Positions 1 to 8,369 are shown, numbered from the stretch's first letter. The stretch is 64,000 bases of DNA from CAWKGC01 sp963849005 (GCA_963849005.1 CAWKGC010000019.1:248001-312000), one strand, 5' to 3'. The notes: generated from the sequence alone by a model not told the origin. Numbers and translations: made by a program.

Positions 1-566
1 CCGAGGAGCTGTTCGGCCGGGCCTTCAACGAGGCGCTGGTCCACCAGGTCGTCGTCGCCTACCAGGCCAATGGCCGCTCCGGCACGCGTGCGCAGAAGGG
101 CCGCGCCGAGGTCAAGCATTCGACCAAGAAGCCCTGGCGCCAGAAGGGCACCGGCCGCGCGCGCGCCGGCATGACTTCCAGCCCGTTGTGGCGTGGCGGC
201 GGAAAGCTGTTCCCGTCCTCGCCCGACGAGAACTTCACCCACAAGCTCAACCGCAAGATGTACCGCGCGGGCATGGCCGCGATACTTTCGCAGCTCGTGC
301 GCGAAGAGCGCCTTTCGGTCGTCGACGGCCTTGCGCTCGACACGCCGAAGACGAAGCTGCTCGCGGCGCGCTTGAAGGCGATGGGCATGGAGAAGGTGCT
401 CATCATCACCGACAAGGCGGACGAGAACCTTTATCTTTCCTCGCGCAACCTGCCGAATGTGCTGGTTCTCGAGGCGCGCCACGCGGATCCGGTGAACCTG
501 ATCCGGTTCCCGAAGATCCTGCTCACCAAAGGCGCCGTGAAGCACTTCGAGGAGGCGCTGGCATGA
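1..566 (+). CDS. rplD: 50S ribosomal protein L4 (5' truncated)
   Basis: L4 binds 23S rRNA and lines the exit tunnel; in many bacteria it also autoregulates the S10 operon. The reading frame is open from base 3 of the window. It shows the L4 core with the basic loop motif KKPWRQKGTGRARAG, followed by SSPLWRGGGK, and runs to a TGA at 564-566. The N-terminus lies outside the window. The stop overlaps the rplW start (ATGA), as expected for translational coupling in the S10 operon. Confidence 0.97.
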   Translation, partial: EELFGRAFNEALVHQVVVAYQANGRSGTRAQKGRAEVKHSTKKPWRQKGTGRARAGMTSSPLWRGGGKLFPSSPDENFTHKLNRKMYRAGMAAILSQLVREERLSVVDGLALDTPKTKLLAARLKAMGMEKVLIITDKADENLYLSSRNLPNVLVLEARHADPVNLIRFPKILLTKGAVKHFEEALA

Positions 567-872
567 ACACCGAACGACTGATGAAAGTGATCCTGGGTCC
601 GGTGATATCCGAGAAGGCGACGCTGGTCGCCGACCGCAACCGCCAGATCGTGTTCGAAGTGATGGCCGACGCCACCAAGGCGGAAGTGAAGGCCGCCGTC
701 GAGCTGCATGTTCAAGGACCAGAAGGTCGAGGTTTCGAACGTCAACGTCCTGAACGTCAAGGGCAAGGCGAAGCGCCACGGCCGGTTCGAAGGGCACCGT
801 CGCAACGTGCGCAAGGCGTACGTGAGCCTCAAGGGCGAGGGCGACATCAACTTCATGGAAGGAGTGGCTTAA
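563..872 (+). CDS. rplW: 50S ribosomal protein L23 (frameshifted)
   Basis: L23 sits at the tunnel exit and docks trigger factor and SRP. The first part, from ATG 563, reads MNTERLMKVILGPVISEKAT. The C-terminal half (FKDQKVEVSNVNVLNVKGKAKRHGRF and onward) is in another frame and ends at the TAA at 870-872. One extra base near 707-710 (after GTCGAGCTG) restores a normal protein of about 100 residues. L23 is essential and its neighbours are normal, so I take the shift as a sequence error rather than a pseudogene. Confidence 0.93.
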
Positions 873-1694
873 ATGGCACTCGTCAAGACCAAACCCACCT
901 CGGCCGGTCGCCGGTCGATGGTGAAGGTCGTCAATGCCGACCTGTACAAGGGTGCGCCGCACGCCCCCTTCTCGAGCCGCAGTCCAAGCGCGCGGGGCGC
1001 AACTCCTTCGGCCACATCACCACGCGCCACCAGGGCGGCGGGCACAAGCAGCACTACCGCGTCATCGATTTCCGCCGGGGCAAGGACGGGATAACCGCCA
1101 AGGTGGAGCGCCTCGAATACGACCCGAACCGCAGCGCCAACATCGTGCTGCTTTGCTATGCCGATGGCGAGCGGCGCTACATGATCGCTCCCAAGGGCAT
1201 CGTCGTCGGCCAACAGGTCGAGAGCGGCCCCGAGGCGCCGATCAAGACGGGCAACGCGCTTCCGCTGCGCAACATTCCCGTGGGCACGACGGTGCATTGC
1301 ATCGAGCTGATGCCCGGCAAGGGCGCGCAGATCGCCCGTTCGGCCGGCACCTCCGCCCAGCTGCTGGCGCGCGAGGGCGACTACGCCCAGCTGCGGCTGC
1401 GGTCCGGCGAGATCCGCAAGGTCCACATCAATTGCCGCGCGACGATCGGCGAAGTCGGCAACGAGGAGCACAACCTGCGCGTCATCGGCAAGGCCGGCGC
1501 GATGCGCTGGCGCGGCGTTCGGCCGACGGTGCGCGGCGAGGTGATGAACCCGGTCGACCACCCGCTCGGCGGGACGCACGCGCGGCAACCGCCATCCGGT
1601 GTCGCCGTGGGGCCAGCCGGCCAAGGGAAAGAAGACGCGGTCCAACAAGCGCACGCAGACGATGATCGTGCGAAGCCGGCACAAGAAAGCGTAA
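873..1694 (+). CDS. rplB: 50S ribosomal protein L2 (frameshifted twice)
   Basis: L2 is needed for subunit association and peptidyl-transferase assembly. It starts immediately after the rplW stop with MALVKTKPTSAGRRSMVKVV. The frame shifts near 967-972, in a C/T run where the family's APLLEPQSKR motif would need one more base. It shifts back near 1575-1590, after NPVDHPLGG, so that the conserved tail HPVSPWGQPAKGKKTRSNKRT and the final RSRHKKA are read in the starting frame. With two single-base corrections the product is about 273 residues, the family length. Confidence 0.94.
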
Positions 1695-1703
1695 GGGAAA
1701 GCC

Positions 1704-2003
1704 ATGGCACGCTCAATCAAGAAAGGCCCGTTCGTTGACGGGCACCTGTTGAACAAGGTGGAGGCCGCGGCCGCCACCAAGGACAAGCGCCCGATCAAGA
1801 CCTGGTCGCGCCGCTCGACCGTGCTGCCCGAGTTCGTCGGGCTCACGATCGCGGTGCACAACGGCAAGCAGCACATTCCCGTCTATGTGACCGAAAACAT
1901 GGTCGGCCACAAGCTTGGCGAGTTCTCGCTCACGCGCACCTTCAAGGGCCATTCGGCCGACAAGAAGGTTGCAGCGCCGGCGGCTCCGGCCAAGAAGAAG
2001 TAA
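1704..2003 (+). CDS. rpsS: 30S ribosomal protein S19
   Basis: S19 forms the head of the small subunit with S13 and contacts the A-site tRNA region. The 99-residue product begins MARSIKKGPFVDGHLLNKV and carries the core motif GEFSLTRTFKGHSADKK. Usual length is about 92; the extra residues are an Ala/Pro/Lys tail (AAPAAPAKKK). A purine-rich stretch before ATG 1704 (GTAAGGGAAAGCC) is a good ribosome-binding site. It lies 9 bases after rplB in the S10 operon. Confidence 0.97.
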   Translation: MARSIKKGPFVDGHLLNKVEAAAATKDKRPIKTWSRRSTVLPEFVGLTIAVHNGKQHIPVYVTENMVGHKLGEFSLTRTFKGHSADKKVAAPAAPAKKK

Positions 2004-2015
2004 GGAGACCAGGAC

Positions 2016-2357
2016 ATGCAAGTTCAAGCGAAGCTTTTCGGCGTTCGGCTCTCTGCCCAGAAGGGGCGGCTGGTTGCCGACCTGGTCCGCGGCCAGAAGG
2101 TGGACCGCGCGCTCAACATCCTGGCCTTCACGCCGAAAAAGGGCGCGAAGATCATCAAGAAGGTGCTGGAGAGCGCCATCGCCAATGCGGAGCACAACAA
2201 TGGCGCCGACATCGACGAGCTGAAGGTCACCACGATCCACGTCGAAAAGGGGCCAGTGCTCAAGCGCTTCCAGGCGCGGGCCAAGGGCCGGGGCAACCGA
2301 ATCATCAAGCCGACCTGCCACGTGTTCGTCACGGTCGGCGACGGGAAACAAGGATAG
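2016..2357 (+). CDS. rplV: 50S ribosomal protein L22
   Basis: L22 spans the large subunit, and its loop lines the exit tunnel, where macrolide-resistance changes occur. The 113-residue product begins MQVQAKLFGVRLSAQKGRLV. It contains the tunnel-loop region PVLKRFQARAKGRGNRI and ends HVFVTVGDGKQG. Length and domain are normal. The start follows AAGGAGACC by a good spacing, and rpsC begins 3 bases downstream. Confidence 0.97.
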   Translation: MQVQAKLFGVRLSAQKGRLVADLVRGQKVDRALNILAFTPKKGAKIIKKVLESAIANAEHNNGADIDELKVTTIHVEKGPVLKRFQARAKGRGNRIIKPTCHVFVTVGDGKQG

Positions 2358-2359
2358 CC

Positions 2360-3070
2360 ATGGGACAGAAAATAAACCCCACCGGGTTCCGCCTTTCTTT
2401 CAACAAGAACTGGTCGTCCAAGTGGTATGCGAACAGCAAGAACTTCCCCTCGATGCTGCTGGAAGACATCAAGGTCCGTGAGTTCCTGAAGAAGAAGCTT
2501 GCGCACGCCGCGGTTGGGCGCATCGTCATCGAGCGGCCGGCGAAGAACGCGCGCATCACGATCTATTCGGCGCGTCCGGGCGTAGTGATCGGCAAGAAGG
2601 GCGAGGACATCGAGACGCTGCGCACCGAGCTCGCGAAGCTGATGGGCGTGCCGGTCCACGTGAACATCGAGGAAATCCGCAAGCCCGAGACCGACGCGCA
2701 GCTGGTCGCCGATTCGATCACCGCCCAGCTCGAAAAGCGCGTGATGTTCCGGCGCGCCATGAAGCGCGCGATGCAAAACGCCATGCGCCTGGGCGCGCAG
2801 GGCATCAAGATCACCTCCGCGGGCCGCCTGAACGGCGCGGAGATCGCGCGCACCGAGTGGTACCGCGAAGGCCGCGTGCCGCTCCATACGCTGCGCGCCG
2901 ACATCGATTACGGCTTCTCGGAAGCCAAGACGACCTACGGCGTCATCGGCGTCCAGGTGCTGGTGTTCAAGGGCGAGGTGCTGGGCAAGGGCGAGCAGCC
3001 CGCCGCTCCCGCGCCCGAGGCCGAGAAGAAGTCCAGGAAACCGGGAGTGAAACATGCTGCAGCCAGCTAG
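2360..3070 (+). CDS. rpsC: 30S ribosomal protein S3
   Basis: S3 is part of the mRNA entry site and its helicase activity. The 236-residue protein begins MGQKINPTGFRLSFNKNWSS. Its KH domain carries the motif VVIGKKGEDI (about residues 75-84), and the S3 C-terminal domain includes RTEWYREGRVPLHTLRADIDYG. The tail is Ala/Pro/Lys rich. The last 17 bases overlap rplP in a different frame. Confidence 0.97.
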   Translation: MGQKINPTGFRLSFNKNWSSKWYANSKNFPSMLLEDIKVREFLKKKLAHAAVGRIVIERPAKNARITIYSARPGVVIGKKGEDIETLRTELAKLMGVPVHVNIEEIRKPETDAQLVADSITAQLEKRVMFRRAMKRAMQNAMRLGAQGIKITSAGRLNGAEIARTEWYREGRVPLHTLRADIDYGFSEAKTTYGVIGVQVLVFKGEVLGKGEQPAAPAPEAEKKSRKPGVKHAAAS

Positions 3071-3467
3071 AAGGAAGTACCGGAAGGAACAGAAGGGCCG
3101 CAACAAGGGTGTTGCCACCCGCGGCGCCAAGGTTTCGTTCGGCCAGTTCGGCTTGAAGGCAACCGGTCGCGGCCGCCTTACGGCGCGGCAGATCGAGGCT
3201 GCGCGCCGCGCGCTCACGCGCCACATCAAGCGCGGCGGCCGGGTCTGGATCCGCATCTTTCCGGACAAGCCGATCTCCCGCAAGCCCGCCGAAGTGCGCA
3301 TGGGCAACGGCAAGGGCTCGCCGGAGTATTTCGTGGCCGAGATCGTGCCGGGAAAGATCCTTTACGAGATGGACGGTGTCGAGGAGGCGCTCGCGCGCGA
3401 GGCGTTTGCCCTTGCCGCGGCCAAGCTGCCGATCCGCACCACCTTTGTCCAGCGCATGATCGGCTGA
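3054..3467 (+). CDS. rplP: 50S ribosomal protein L16
   Basis: L16 organises the A-site side of the peptidyl-transferase centre. The 137-residue product begins MLQPARRKYRKEQKGRNKG and contains the family motifs SFGQFGLKA and GRVWIRIFPDKPISRKPAEVRMGNGKG. Length is normal. ATG 3054 lies inside the 3' end of rpsC (17-base overlap), pointing to coupled translation. Confidence 0.97.
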   Translation: MLQPARRKYRKEQKGRNKGVATRGAKVSFGQFGLKATGRGRLTARQIEAARRALTRHIKRGGRVWIRIFPDKPISRKPAEVRMGNGKGSPEYFVAEIVPGKILYEMDGVEEALAREAFALAAAKLPIRTTFVQRMIG

Positions 3468-3480
3468 GGAGGCCAGGAAC

Positions 3481-3678
3481 ATGAAACCCAGTGAACTCAG
3501 GGGCAAGAGCGTCGACGAATTGATGAAGGAGCTGGAAGCCCTGCGCCGGGCCCAGTTCGGCCTTCGCATGCAGAAGGCGACCCAAAGCCTCACCAAGAAC
3601 AGCGAAGTCCCGCGCCTGAAGCGCGAGATCGCCCAGATCCATACGGTGCTTACCGAGAAGAAGCGGAGCAAGTCATGA
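3481..3678 (+). CDS. rpmC: 50S ribosomal protein L29
   Basis: L29 sits next to L23 at the tunnel exit. It is a 65-residue, two-helix protein reading MKPSELRGKSVDELMKELEA and then RAQFGLRMQKATQSL, typical of the family. GAGGAGGCC precedes ATG 3481. The stop overlaps the rpsQ start by four bases (ATGA). Confidence 0.96.
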   Translation: MKPSELRGKSVDELMKELEALRRAQFGLRMQKATQSLTKNSEVPRLKREIAQIHTVLTEKKRSKS

Positions 3679-3941
3679 CCGAGGCCGTGAAGAACAAGCG
3701 CCAGCTGACGGGCAAGGTGGTCAGCGACAAGATGGACAAGACCGTCACCGTGGTGGTCGAGCGCCAGATGATGCACCCCGTGATCGGCAAGGTCGTTCGC
3801 CGCTCGAGGAAGTACCACGCGCACAACGAGGCCAACGACGCCAAGATGGGCGATACGGTGGTGATCGAGGAGTGCCGTCCCCTGTCCAAGACCAAGGCCT
3901 GGAAGGTGGCCAAGGTCGCGGAGCGCGCCCGGGCCGAATAG
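3675..3941 (+). CDS. rpsQ: 30S ribosomal protein S17
   Basis: S17 binds the 5' domain of 16S rRNA early in assembly. The 88-residue OB-fold protein shows LTGKVVSDKMDKTVTVVVER and the end signature RPLSKTKAWKVAKV. It is the last gene of the S10 operon here and is followed by a 284-base gap before rplN. Confidence 0.96.
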   Translation: MTEAVKNKRQLTGKVVSDKMDKTVTVVVERQMMHPVIGKVVRRSRKYHAHNEANDAKMGDTVVIEECRPLSKTKAWKVAKVAERARAE

Positions 3942-3951
3942 GGCACAGACC

Positions 3952-3981
3952 TTGCATGGCAGCACCAAGGGCTGCTATACT
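3952..3981 (+). promoter_or_regulatory. Candidate sigma-70 promoter of the spc operon
   Basis: A TTGCAT hexamer (3952-3957) and a TATACT hexamer (3976-3981) are separated by 18 bases. The pair lies in the S10/spc gap, 245 bases upstream of the rplN start. In E. coli a separate promoter precedes rplN at this place. This is a sequence match only. Confidence 0.6.
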
Positions 3982-4034
3982 TGTCGACTTCGCCAGCTTC
4001 CGGCATTGGCTTCGTGTGCCGAGAAGACCGCTTA

Positions 4035-4149
4035 ATGAATGCCGGCAGCCCATCGCCGACTGCAGCCCGACCGTCAGCCGAAGCTGAAGCACCCAAGCGG
4101 ACGGGCCCCAAGTACCTAATCCGCCGTGCGTAGCCCCGGGTTTCCGGGG
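4035..4149 (+). other. Possible leader ORF plus hairpin upstream of rplN
   Basis: Within the rplN leader, an ATG at 4035 opens a 32-codon frame, rich in Ala, Pro and Ser with a basic end (KYLIRRA), that stops at TAG 4131-4133. One base later comes a perfect six-pair hairpin, CCCCGG (4134-4139), loop GTTT, CCGGGG (4144-4149). There is no Shine-Dalgarno-like sequence before the ATG and no T-run after the hairpin. It may be a leader peptide with a regulatory hairpin, or chance in GC-rich DNA. Confidence 0.25.
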
Positions 4150-4225
4150 AAATGACCGGCACAGACGGATCCAAAACTGACCGAGCAGGCGGCGACGCCC
4201 GAGCGGTTCAAGTTGGAGAGAAATC

Positions 4226-4594
4226 ATGATTCAGATGCAGTCCATTCTGGACGTGGCCGACAATACCGGCGCGCGTTCGGTGATGTGTATCAAGGTGCTT
4301 GGGGGTTCCAAGCGCCGCTACGCCGGCATCGGCGACATCATCAAGGTGAGCATCAAGAGTGCCGCGCCGCGCGGCCGCGTCAAGAAAGGCGAGGTCTACT
4401 CGGCCGTGGTCGTGCGCACCGCGAAGGGCGTTCGCCGCCCCGACGGGTCCCTCGTCCGCTTCGACGCGAACGCCGCAGTCCTCCTCAACCCGAAGCTCGA
4501 GCCGATCGGCACGCGCATCTTCGGCCCGGTGACGCGCGAACTGCGCACCGAGCGCTTCATGAAGATCGTTTCGCTCGCCCCGGAAGTCCTGTAG
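4226..4594 (+). CDS. rplN: 50S ribosomal protein L14
   Basis: L14 forms an intersubunit bridge and is the binding target of the silencing factor RsfS. The 122-residue product begins MIQMQSILDVADNTGARSVM and ends GTRIFGPVTRELRTERFMKI plus a short tail, the normal length and core. GGAGAG precedes ATG 4226. It is the first gene of the spc operon. Confidence 0.97.
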   Translation: MIQMQSILDVADNTGARSVMCIKVLGGSKRRYAGIGDIIKVSIKSAAPRGRVKKGEVYSAVVVRTAKGVRRPDGSLVRFDANAAVLLNPKLEPIGTRIFGPVTRELRTERFMKIVSLAPEVL

Positions 4595-4606
4595 GAGCCA
4601 AAGACC

Positions 4607-4924
4607 ATGCAGAAGATTCGCAAGGGCGACCAGGTCGTCGTCACGACCGGCAAGGACAAGGGCAAGCGCGGCACGGTGCTCCGCGTGCTCGAGACCGGCC
4701 GCATCGTCGTGGAAGGCATCAATCGCGTGAAGAAGCACATGCGTCCCAATCCGGTCAAAGGCCAGACGGGCGGCATCGTCGACAAGGAAATGCCCCTGCA
4801 CGCGTCGAACGTGATGCTGTTCAACCCGGCCACCGGCAAGCCCGATCGCGTGGGCTTCCGCAGCCTGGACGACGGCCGCAAGGTCCGCTTCTTCAAGTCC
4901 AACAGCGAAGTAGTCGACGCATAG
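4607..4924 (+). CDS. rplX: 50S ribosomal protein L24
   Basis: L24 is an early assembly initiator of the large subunit. The 105-residue product begins MQKIRKGDQVVVTTGKDKGK, the KOW motif, and ends with RKVRFFKSNSEVVDA. Length is normal. It lies 12 bases after rplN, with AGGAG in the spacer. Confidence 0.97.
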   Translation: MQKIRKGDQVVVTTGKDKGKRGTVLRVLETGRIVVEGINRVKKHMRPNPVKGQTGGIVDKEMPLHASNVMLFNPATGKPDRVGFRSLDDGRKVRFFKSNSEVVDA

Positions 4925-4941
4925 GGACCGGAGAGAAAAAG

Positions 4942-5523
4942 ATGGCCAAGGCACAGAAACAGATAATCGACGAATCCGGCATTTCGCCCCGGTTGCACAC
5001 TTTCTACCGCGAGACCGTGGTGCCGAACCTGGTCAAGCAGTTCGGCTACAAATCGGTCATGCAGGTGCCGCGCATCTCCAAGATCACCCTGAACATGGGC
5101 GTGGGCGAGGCGGTGGCGGACAAGAAGATCCTGGAAAACGCCGTGGGCGACATGACCAAGGTCGCCGGCCAGAAGCCGGTGGTAACGAAGTCCAAGAAGT
5201 CGATCGCGGGCTTCAAGATCCGCACGGGTTACCCGATCGGCTGCATGGTCACCCTGCGCTCCAGGCGCATGTACGAGTTCCTCGACCGGCTGGTGACGAT
5301 CGCCCTGCCGCGCGTTCGCGACTTCCGGGGCATCTCGGGACGCGCCTTCGACGGCCGCGGCAACTACAACATGGGCGTCAAGGAACAGATCATCTTCCCG
5401 GAGATCGATTACGACAAGATCGACGCGCTCCGGGGCATGAACATCTGCATCACCACGACGGCGAAGACCGACGCGGAGGCCAAAGCCCTCCTGGCGGCCT
5501 TCAAATTCCCGTTCAAGAACTGA
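4942..5523 (+). CDS. rplE: 50S ribosomal protein L5
   Basis: L5 binds 5S rRNA and contacts P-site tRNA. From ATG 4942 the product is 193 residues (family about 179). It has a short polar N-terminal extension (MAKAQKQIIDESGISPRL) before the usual Tyr-Arg-Glu start of the fold. Signatures include PRISKITLNMGVGEA and the 5S-binding region SRRMYEFLDRLV. The frame is open further upstream, but CGGAGAGAAAAAG places the start at 4942. Confidence 0.96.
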   Translation: MAKAQKQIIDESGISPRLHTFYRETVVPNLVKQFGYKSVMQVPRISKITLNMGVGEAVADKKILENAVGDMTKVAGQKPVVTKSKKSIAGFKIRTGYPIGCMVTLRSRRMYEFLDRLVTIALPRVRDFRGISGRAFDGRGNYNMGVKEQIIFPEIDYDKIDALRGMNICITTTAKTDAEAKALLAAFKFPFKN

Positions 5524-5532
5524 GAACCAGAC

Positions 5533-5838
5533 ATGGCCAAGAAATCCGTCGTCAACCGTGACCTCAAGCGCCGCGAAACCGTGAAGAAATTCGCGGCGAA
5601 GCGCAAGGCGCTCATTGCCATCATCGCCGACCAGAAGGTCTCCGAGGACGATCGCATGGCTGCGCGGCTCAAGATCCAGGCGCTTCCCCGCAATGCCTCG
5701 CCGGTGCGACTGCGCAACCGGTGCGCGCTCACGGGCCGCCCGCGCGGCGTCTACAGCAAGTTCGGCCTTGGCCGCAGCAAGCTTCGCGACATCGCGATGC
5801 GCGGCGAGGTTCCCGGCATGACCAAGGCCAGCTGGTAG
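5533..5838 (+). CDS. rpsN: 30S ribosomal protein S14 (zinc-independent form)
   Basis: S14 helps assemble the head of the small subunit. The product is 101 residues, the long C-minus form without the CxxC zinc motifs. It begins MAKKSVVNRDLKRRETVKKF and ends with the signature RNRCALTGRPRGVYSKFGLGRSKLR. Using the cysteine-free paralogue is normal in proteobacterial spc operons. Confidence 0.97.
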   Translation: MAKKSVVNRDLKRRETVKKFAAKRKALIAIIADQKVSEDDRMAARLKIQALPRNASPVRLRNRCALTGRPRGVYSKFGLGRSKLRDIAMRGEVPGMTKASW

Positions 5839-5848
5839 GAGATCGAAA

Positions 5849-6244
5849 ATGAGCATGAGTGATCCCATTGCCGACATGCTGACGCGCATCCGCAACGCGC
5901 AGGCGACCGAAAAGGTCAGCGTCCTGATGCCCAGCTCGAAGGTGAAACTTGCCATCGCCCAGGTCCTGAAGGACGAGGGCTACATCGAGGATTTCGCCGC
6001 GCGCGAGATCGAAGGAAAGACGACCCTGGAGATCGCGCTGAAGTACTACGCCGGCAAGCCGGTGATCGAGAAGATCGAGCGCATCTCGCGCCCGGGGCTG
6101 CGCATCTACAAGAGGCGCGAGGACATGCCCAAGGTCATGAACGGCCTCGGGGTCGCGATCGTCTCCACCTCGCGTGGCGTGATGACGGACCGCGGCGCCC
6201 GCCAGCAGGGCGTGGGCGGCGAAGTGCTCTGCATCGTCGTCTGA
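5849..6244 (+). CDS. rpsH: 30S ribosomal protein S8
   Basis: S8 binds the central domain of 16S rRNA; in E. coli it also represses spc translation. The 131-residue product begins MSMSDPIADMLTRIRNAQ and ends with the C-terminal signature STSRGVMTDRGARQQGVGGEV. Length is normal. It lies 10 bases after rpsN, with TAGGAGAT before the start. Confidence 0.97.
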   Translation: MSMSDPIADMLTRIRNAQATEKVSVLMPSSKVKLAIAQVLKDEGYIEDFAAREIEGKTTLEIALKYYAGKPVIEKIERISRPGLRIYKRREDMPKVMNGLGVAIVSTSRGVMTDRGARQQGVGGEVLCIVV

Positions 6245-6257
6245 GGAGAGCGCAAAC

Positions 6258-6791
6258 ATGTCCCGAGTCGCAAAGAATCCAGTCGTCGTTCCCGAGAAGG
6301 TCGAAGTCACGGTCGGCGCCGCCGAAGTGACGGTCAAGGGCCCGCTCGGCACGCTGAAGCAGGCGCAGTCGAAGGACGTCGTCATCAAGCTCGACGGCGG
6401 CAAGCTGACTTTCATGGCCGCCAGCGATTCCCAACAGGCCAATGCCATGTCCGGCACCATGCGCGCGCTGCTCGCGAACATGGTCCAGGGCGTCAAGGGC
6501 GGCTTCGAGAAGAAGCTGGCGCTGGTCGGCGTGGGCTACAAGGCCGCTGCGCAGGGCAACAAGGTCAACCTCACTCTCGGCTTCTCGCACCCCATCGTGC
6601 ACCAGCTGCCGGAGGGCGTGAAGGCCGAGACGCCGACGCCCACTGAAATCGTCATCAAGGGTGCCGACCGGCAGAAGGTCGGCCAGGTCGCCGCCGAGTT
6701 GCGCGCATACCGCCCGCCCGAGCCGTACAAGGGCAAGGGCGTGCGCTACGTCGGCGAGACCGTGATCATCAAAGAGACCAAGAAGAAGTAA
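6258..6791 (+). CDS. rplF: 50S ribosomal protein L6
   Basis: L6 lies at the base of the L7/L12 stalk near the factor-binding site. The 177-residue product has two repeated L6 domains, beginning MSRVAKNPVVVPEKVEVTV and ending with the signature RPPEPYKGKGVRYVGETVI. Length is normal. GAGGAGAG precedes ATG 6258. Confidence 0.97.
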   Translation: MSRVAKNPVVVPEKVEVTVGAAEVTVKGPLGTLKQAQSKDVVIKLDGGKLTFMAASDSQQANAMSGTMRALLANMVQGVKGGFEKKLALVGVGYKAAAQGNKVNLTLGFSHPIVHQLPEGVKAETPTPTEIVIKGADRQKVGQVAAELRAYRPPEPYKGKGVRYVGETVIIKETKKK

Positions 6792-6802
6792 GCGAGGCTC
6801 AC

Positions 6803-7159
6803 ATGTTGGACAAAAAAGCTTCCCGGGTACGGCGCTCCGCAAAAACGCGGGCGAGGATCGCGCGCCAGAAGGCCGTGCGCCTGACCGTTCACCGCACCAA
6901 CCAGCACATCTACGCCCAGATCGTGGACGCGTCGGGCTCGAAGGTGCTCGCGAGCGCCTCGACGCTGGAGAAGGACGTGCGCGGCGCGCATCCGAACGGC
7001 GCCAACAAGGACGCCGCGGCGGCGGTGGGCAAGCGCATCGCCGAGAAGGCCAAAGCCGCCGGCGTGAGCGAAGTGGCATTCGACCGCTCGGGCTTCAGCT
7101 TCCACGGCCGCCTGAAGGCGCTCGCCGAGGCAGCGCGCGAAGCCGGGCTCAAGTTCTGA
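6803..7159 (+). CDS. rplR: 50S ribosomal protein L18
   Basis: L18 joins 5S rRNA to the large subunit together with L5. The 118-residue product begins MLDKKASRVRRSAKTRARIA and ends RSGFSFHGRLKALAEAAREA, the standard L18 fold and length. It lies 11 bases after rplF. Confidence 0.96.
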   Translation: MLDKKASRVRRSAKTRARIARQKAVRLTVHRTNQHIYAQIVDASGSKVLASASTLEKDVRGAHPNGANKDAAAAVGKRIAEKAKAAGVSEVAFDRSGFSFHGRLKALAEAAREAGLKF

Positions 7160-7191
7160 GCAGCCGCAAACCAGACCAGACAGGATCGAAC

Positions 7192-7701
7192 ATGGCGAAA
7201 ATGGACCAGCAAGGCGACCGCGGCGACGGACTTCGCGAGAAGATGATCTCGGTCAACCGCGTCACCAAAGTGGTGAAGGGCGGCCGGATCCTCGGCTTCG
7301 CGGCGCTCACGGTGGTGGGCGACGGCGACGGATCGATCGGCATGGGCAAGGGCAAGTCCCGCGAAGTGCCGGTCGCCGTGCAAAAGGCGATGGAGCAGGC
7401 GCGCCGCAACCTCGTCAAGATCCCGCTTCGCAACGGCACCATCCAGCACCAGGTGCTCGGCGCCCACGGCAGCACCAAGGTCTTCATGCAGCCCGCGGCC
7501 GAAGGCAACGGCATCAAGGCCGGCGGCGCCATGCGCGCGGTGTTCGAGGTGATGGGCGTGACCAACATTTCCGCCAAGTGCCACGGATCGACCAACCCGT
7601 ACAACGTCGTGCGCGCAACGCTCGATGGCCTTGCCAAGCAGCGCCGGCCGTCGGAGATCGCCGCCAAGCGCGGCAAGACGGTCGAAGAGATCATCGGCTG
7701 A
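7192..7701 (+). CDS. rpsE: 30S ribosomal protein S5
   Basis: S5 contributes to decoding accuracy and mRNA unwinding at the entry channel. The 169-residue product has the N-terminal S5 dsRBD-like domain with VNRVTKVVKGGRILGFAALT, followed by the C-terminal domain with STNPYNVVRATLDGL. Length is normal. ACAGGATCGAAC precedes the start; the upstream gap is 32 bases. Confidence 0.97.
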   Translation: MAKMDQQGDRGDGLREKMISVNRVTKVVKGGRILGFAALTVVGDGDGSIGMGKGKSREVPVAVQKAMEQARRNLVKIPLRNGTIQHQVLGAHGSTKVFMQPAAEGNGIKAGGAMRAVFEVMGVTNISAKCHGSTNPYNVVRATLDGLAKQRRPSEIAAKRGKTVEEIIG

Positions 7702-7720
7702 GAAGGCCAGGGATAAAGAC

Positions 7721-7906
7721 ATGAGCACGACGAAGAAGATCAAGGTGACGCTGGTGAGGGGGCTGCGCGGCAAGATCAGCACCCACAAGGCGACGGTGCA
7801 CGGCCTCGGCCTGCGCCACCGCGAGCACTCGGTCGAGGTGGAAGACACGCCTTCGATCCGCGGCATGATCAACAAGGTGGGCTACATGCTGAAAGTCGAG
7901 GGCTAA
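7721..7906 (+). CDS. rpmD: 50S ribosomal protein L30
   Basis: This is a 61-residue product, MSTTKKIKVTLVRGLRGKIS then LGLRHREHSVEVEDTPSIRG, the short bacterial L30 form. ATG 7721 is preceded by GGCCAGGGATAAAG. An in-frame upstream ATG exists at 7625 but lies inside rpsE and would add a basic extension absent from the family, so 7721 is preferred. Confidence 0.96.
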   Translation: MSTTKKIKVTLVRGLRGKISTHKATVHGLGLRHREHSVEVEDTPSIRGMINKVGYMLKVEG

Positions 7907-7912
7907 AGCGCC

Positions 7913-8344
7913 ATGGAACTCAACAACATCAAGCCGGCAGCCGGCTCCAAGAAGGTTCGCAGGCGCGTCGGGCGCGGCATCGGCTCGGGCCTGGGCAAGA
8001 CCGCGGGCCGTGGCCACAAGGGGCAGAAGTCCCGCTCAGGCGGCTTTCACAAGGTCGGCTTCGAAGGCGGCCAGATGCCGCTGCAGCGCCGGCTTCCCAA
8101 GCGCGGCTTCGTCCCGCTCGGCAAGAACGACACGGCAGAGGTGCGCCTCGGCGACCTTGGCAAGCTTCCGGTCGACACCGTTGACCTCGACACGCTCAAG
8201 AAGGCCGGCATCGTGGCGCCCGGTGCGCGCGACGCCAAGATCATCCTCGCCGGCTCCGTCGGCAAGGCCTACAAGGTGAGCGGCGTTCGCGCCACCAAGG
8301 GCGCCAAGGCGGCCATCGAGGCCGCTGGCGGCTCGTTCGCCTGA
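7913..8344 (+). CDS. rplO: 50S ribosomal protein L15
   Basis: L15 is a late assembly protein that contacts many 23S helices. The 143-residue product begins MELNNIKPAAGSKKVRRRVG. It has the Gly/Arg/Lys-rich N-terminal tail (GRGHKGQKSRSGG) and the C-terminal globular L15 domain. Length is normal. Spacing to rpmD is 6 bases. Confidence 0.97.
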   Translation: MELNNIKPAAGSKKVRRRVGRGIGSGLGKTAGRGHKGQKSRSGGFHKVGFEGGQMPLQRRLPKRGFVPLGKNDTAEVRLGDLGKLPVDTVDLDTLKKAGIVAPGARDAKIILAGSVGKAYKVSGVRATKGAKAAIEAAGGSFA

Positions 8345-8369
8345 TACCGGCCAGGAAACAGGAAAAGAA

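Noticed and set aside
869..1876. A 335-codon minus-strand frame across rplB and rpsS
   Set aside because: Antisense shadow; the plus strand carries the conserved L2 and S19 motifs.
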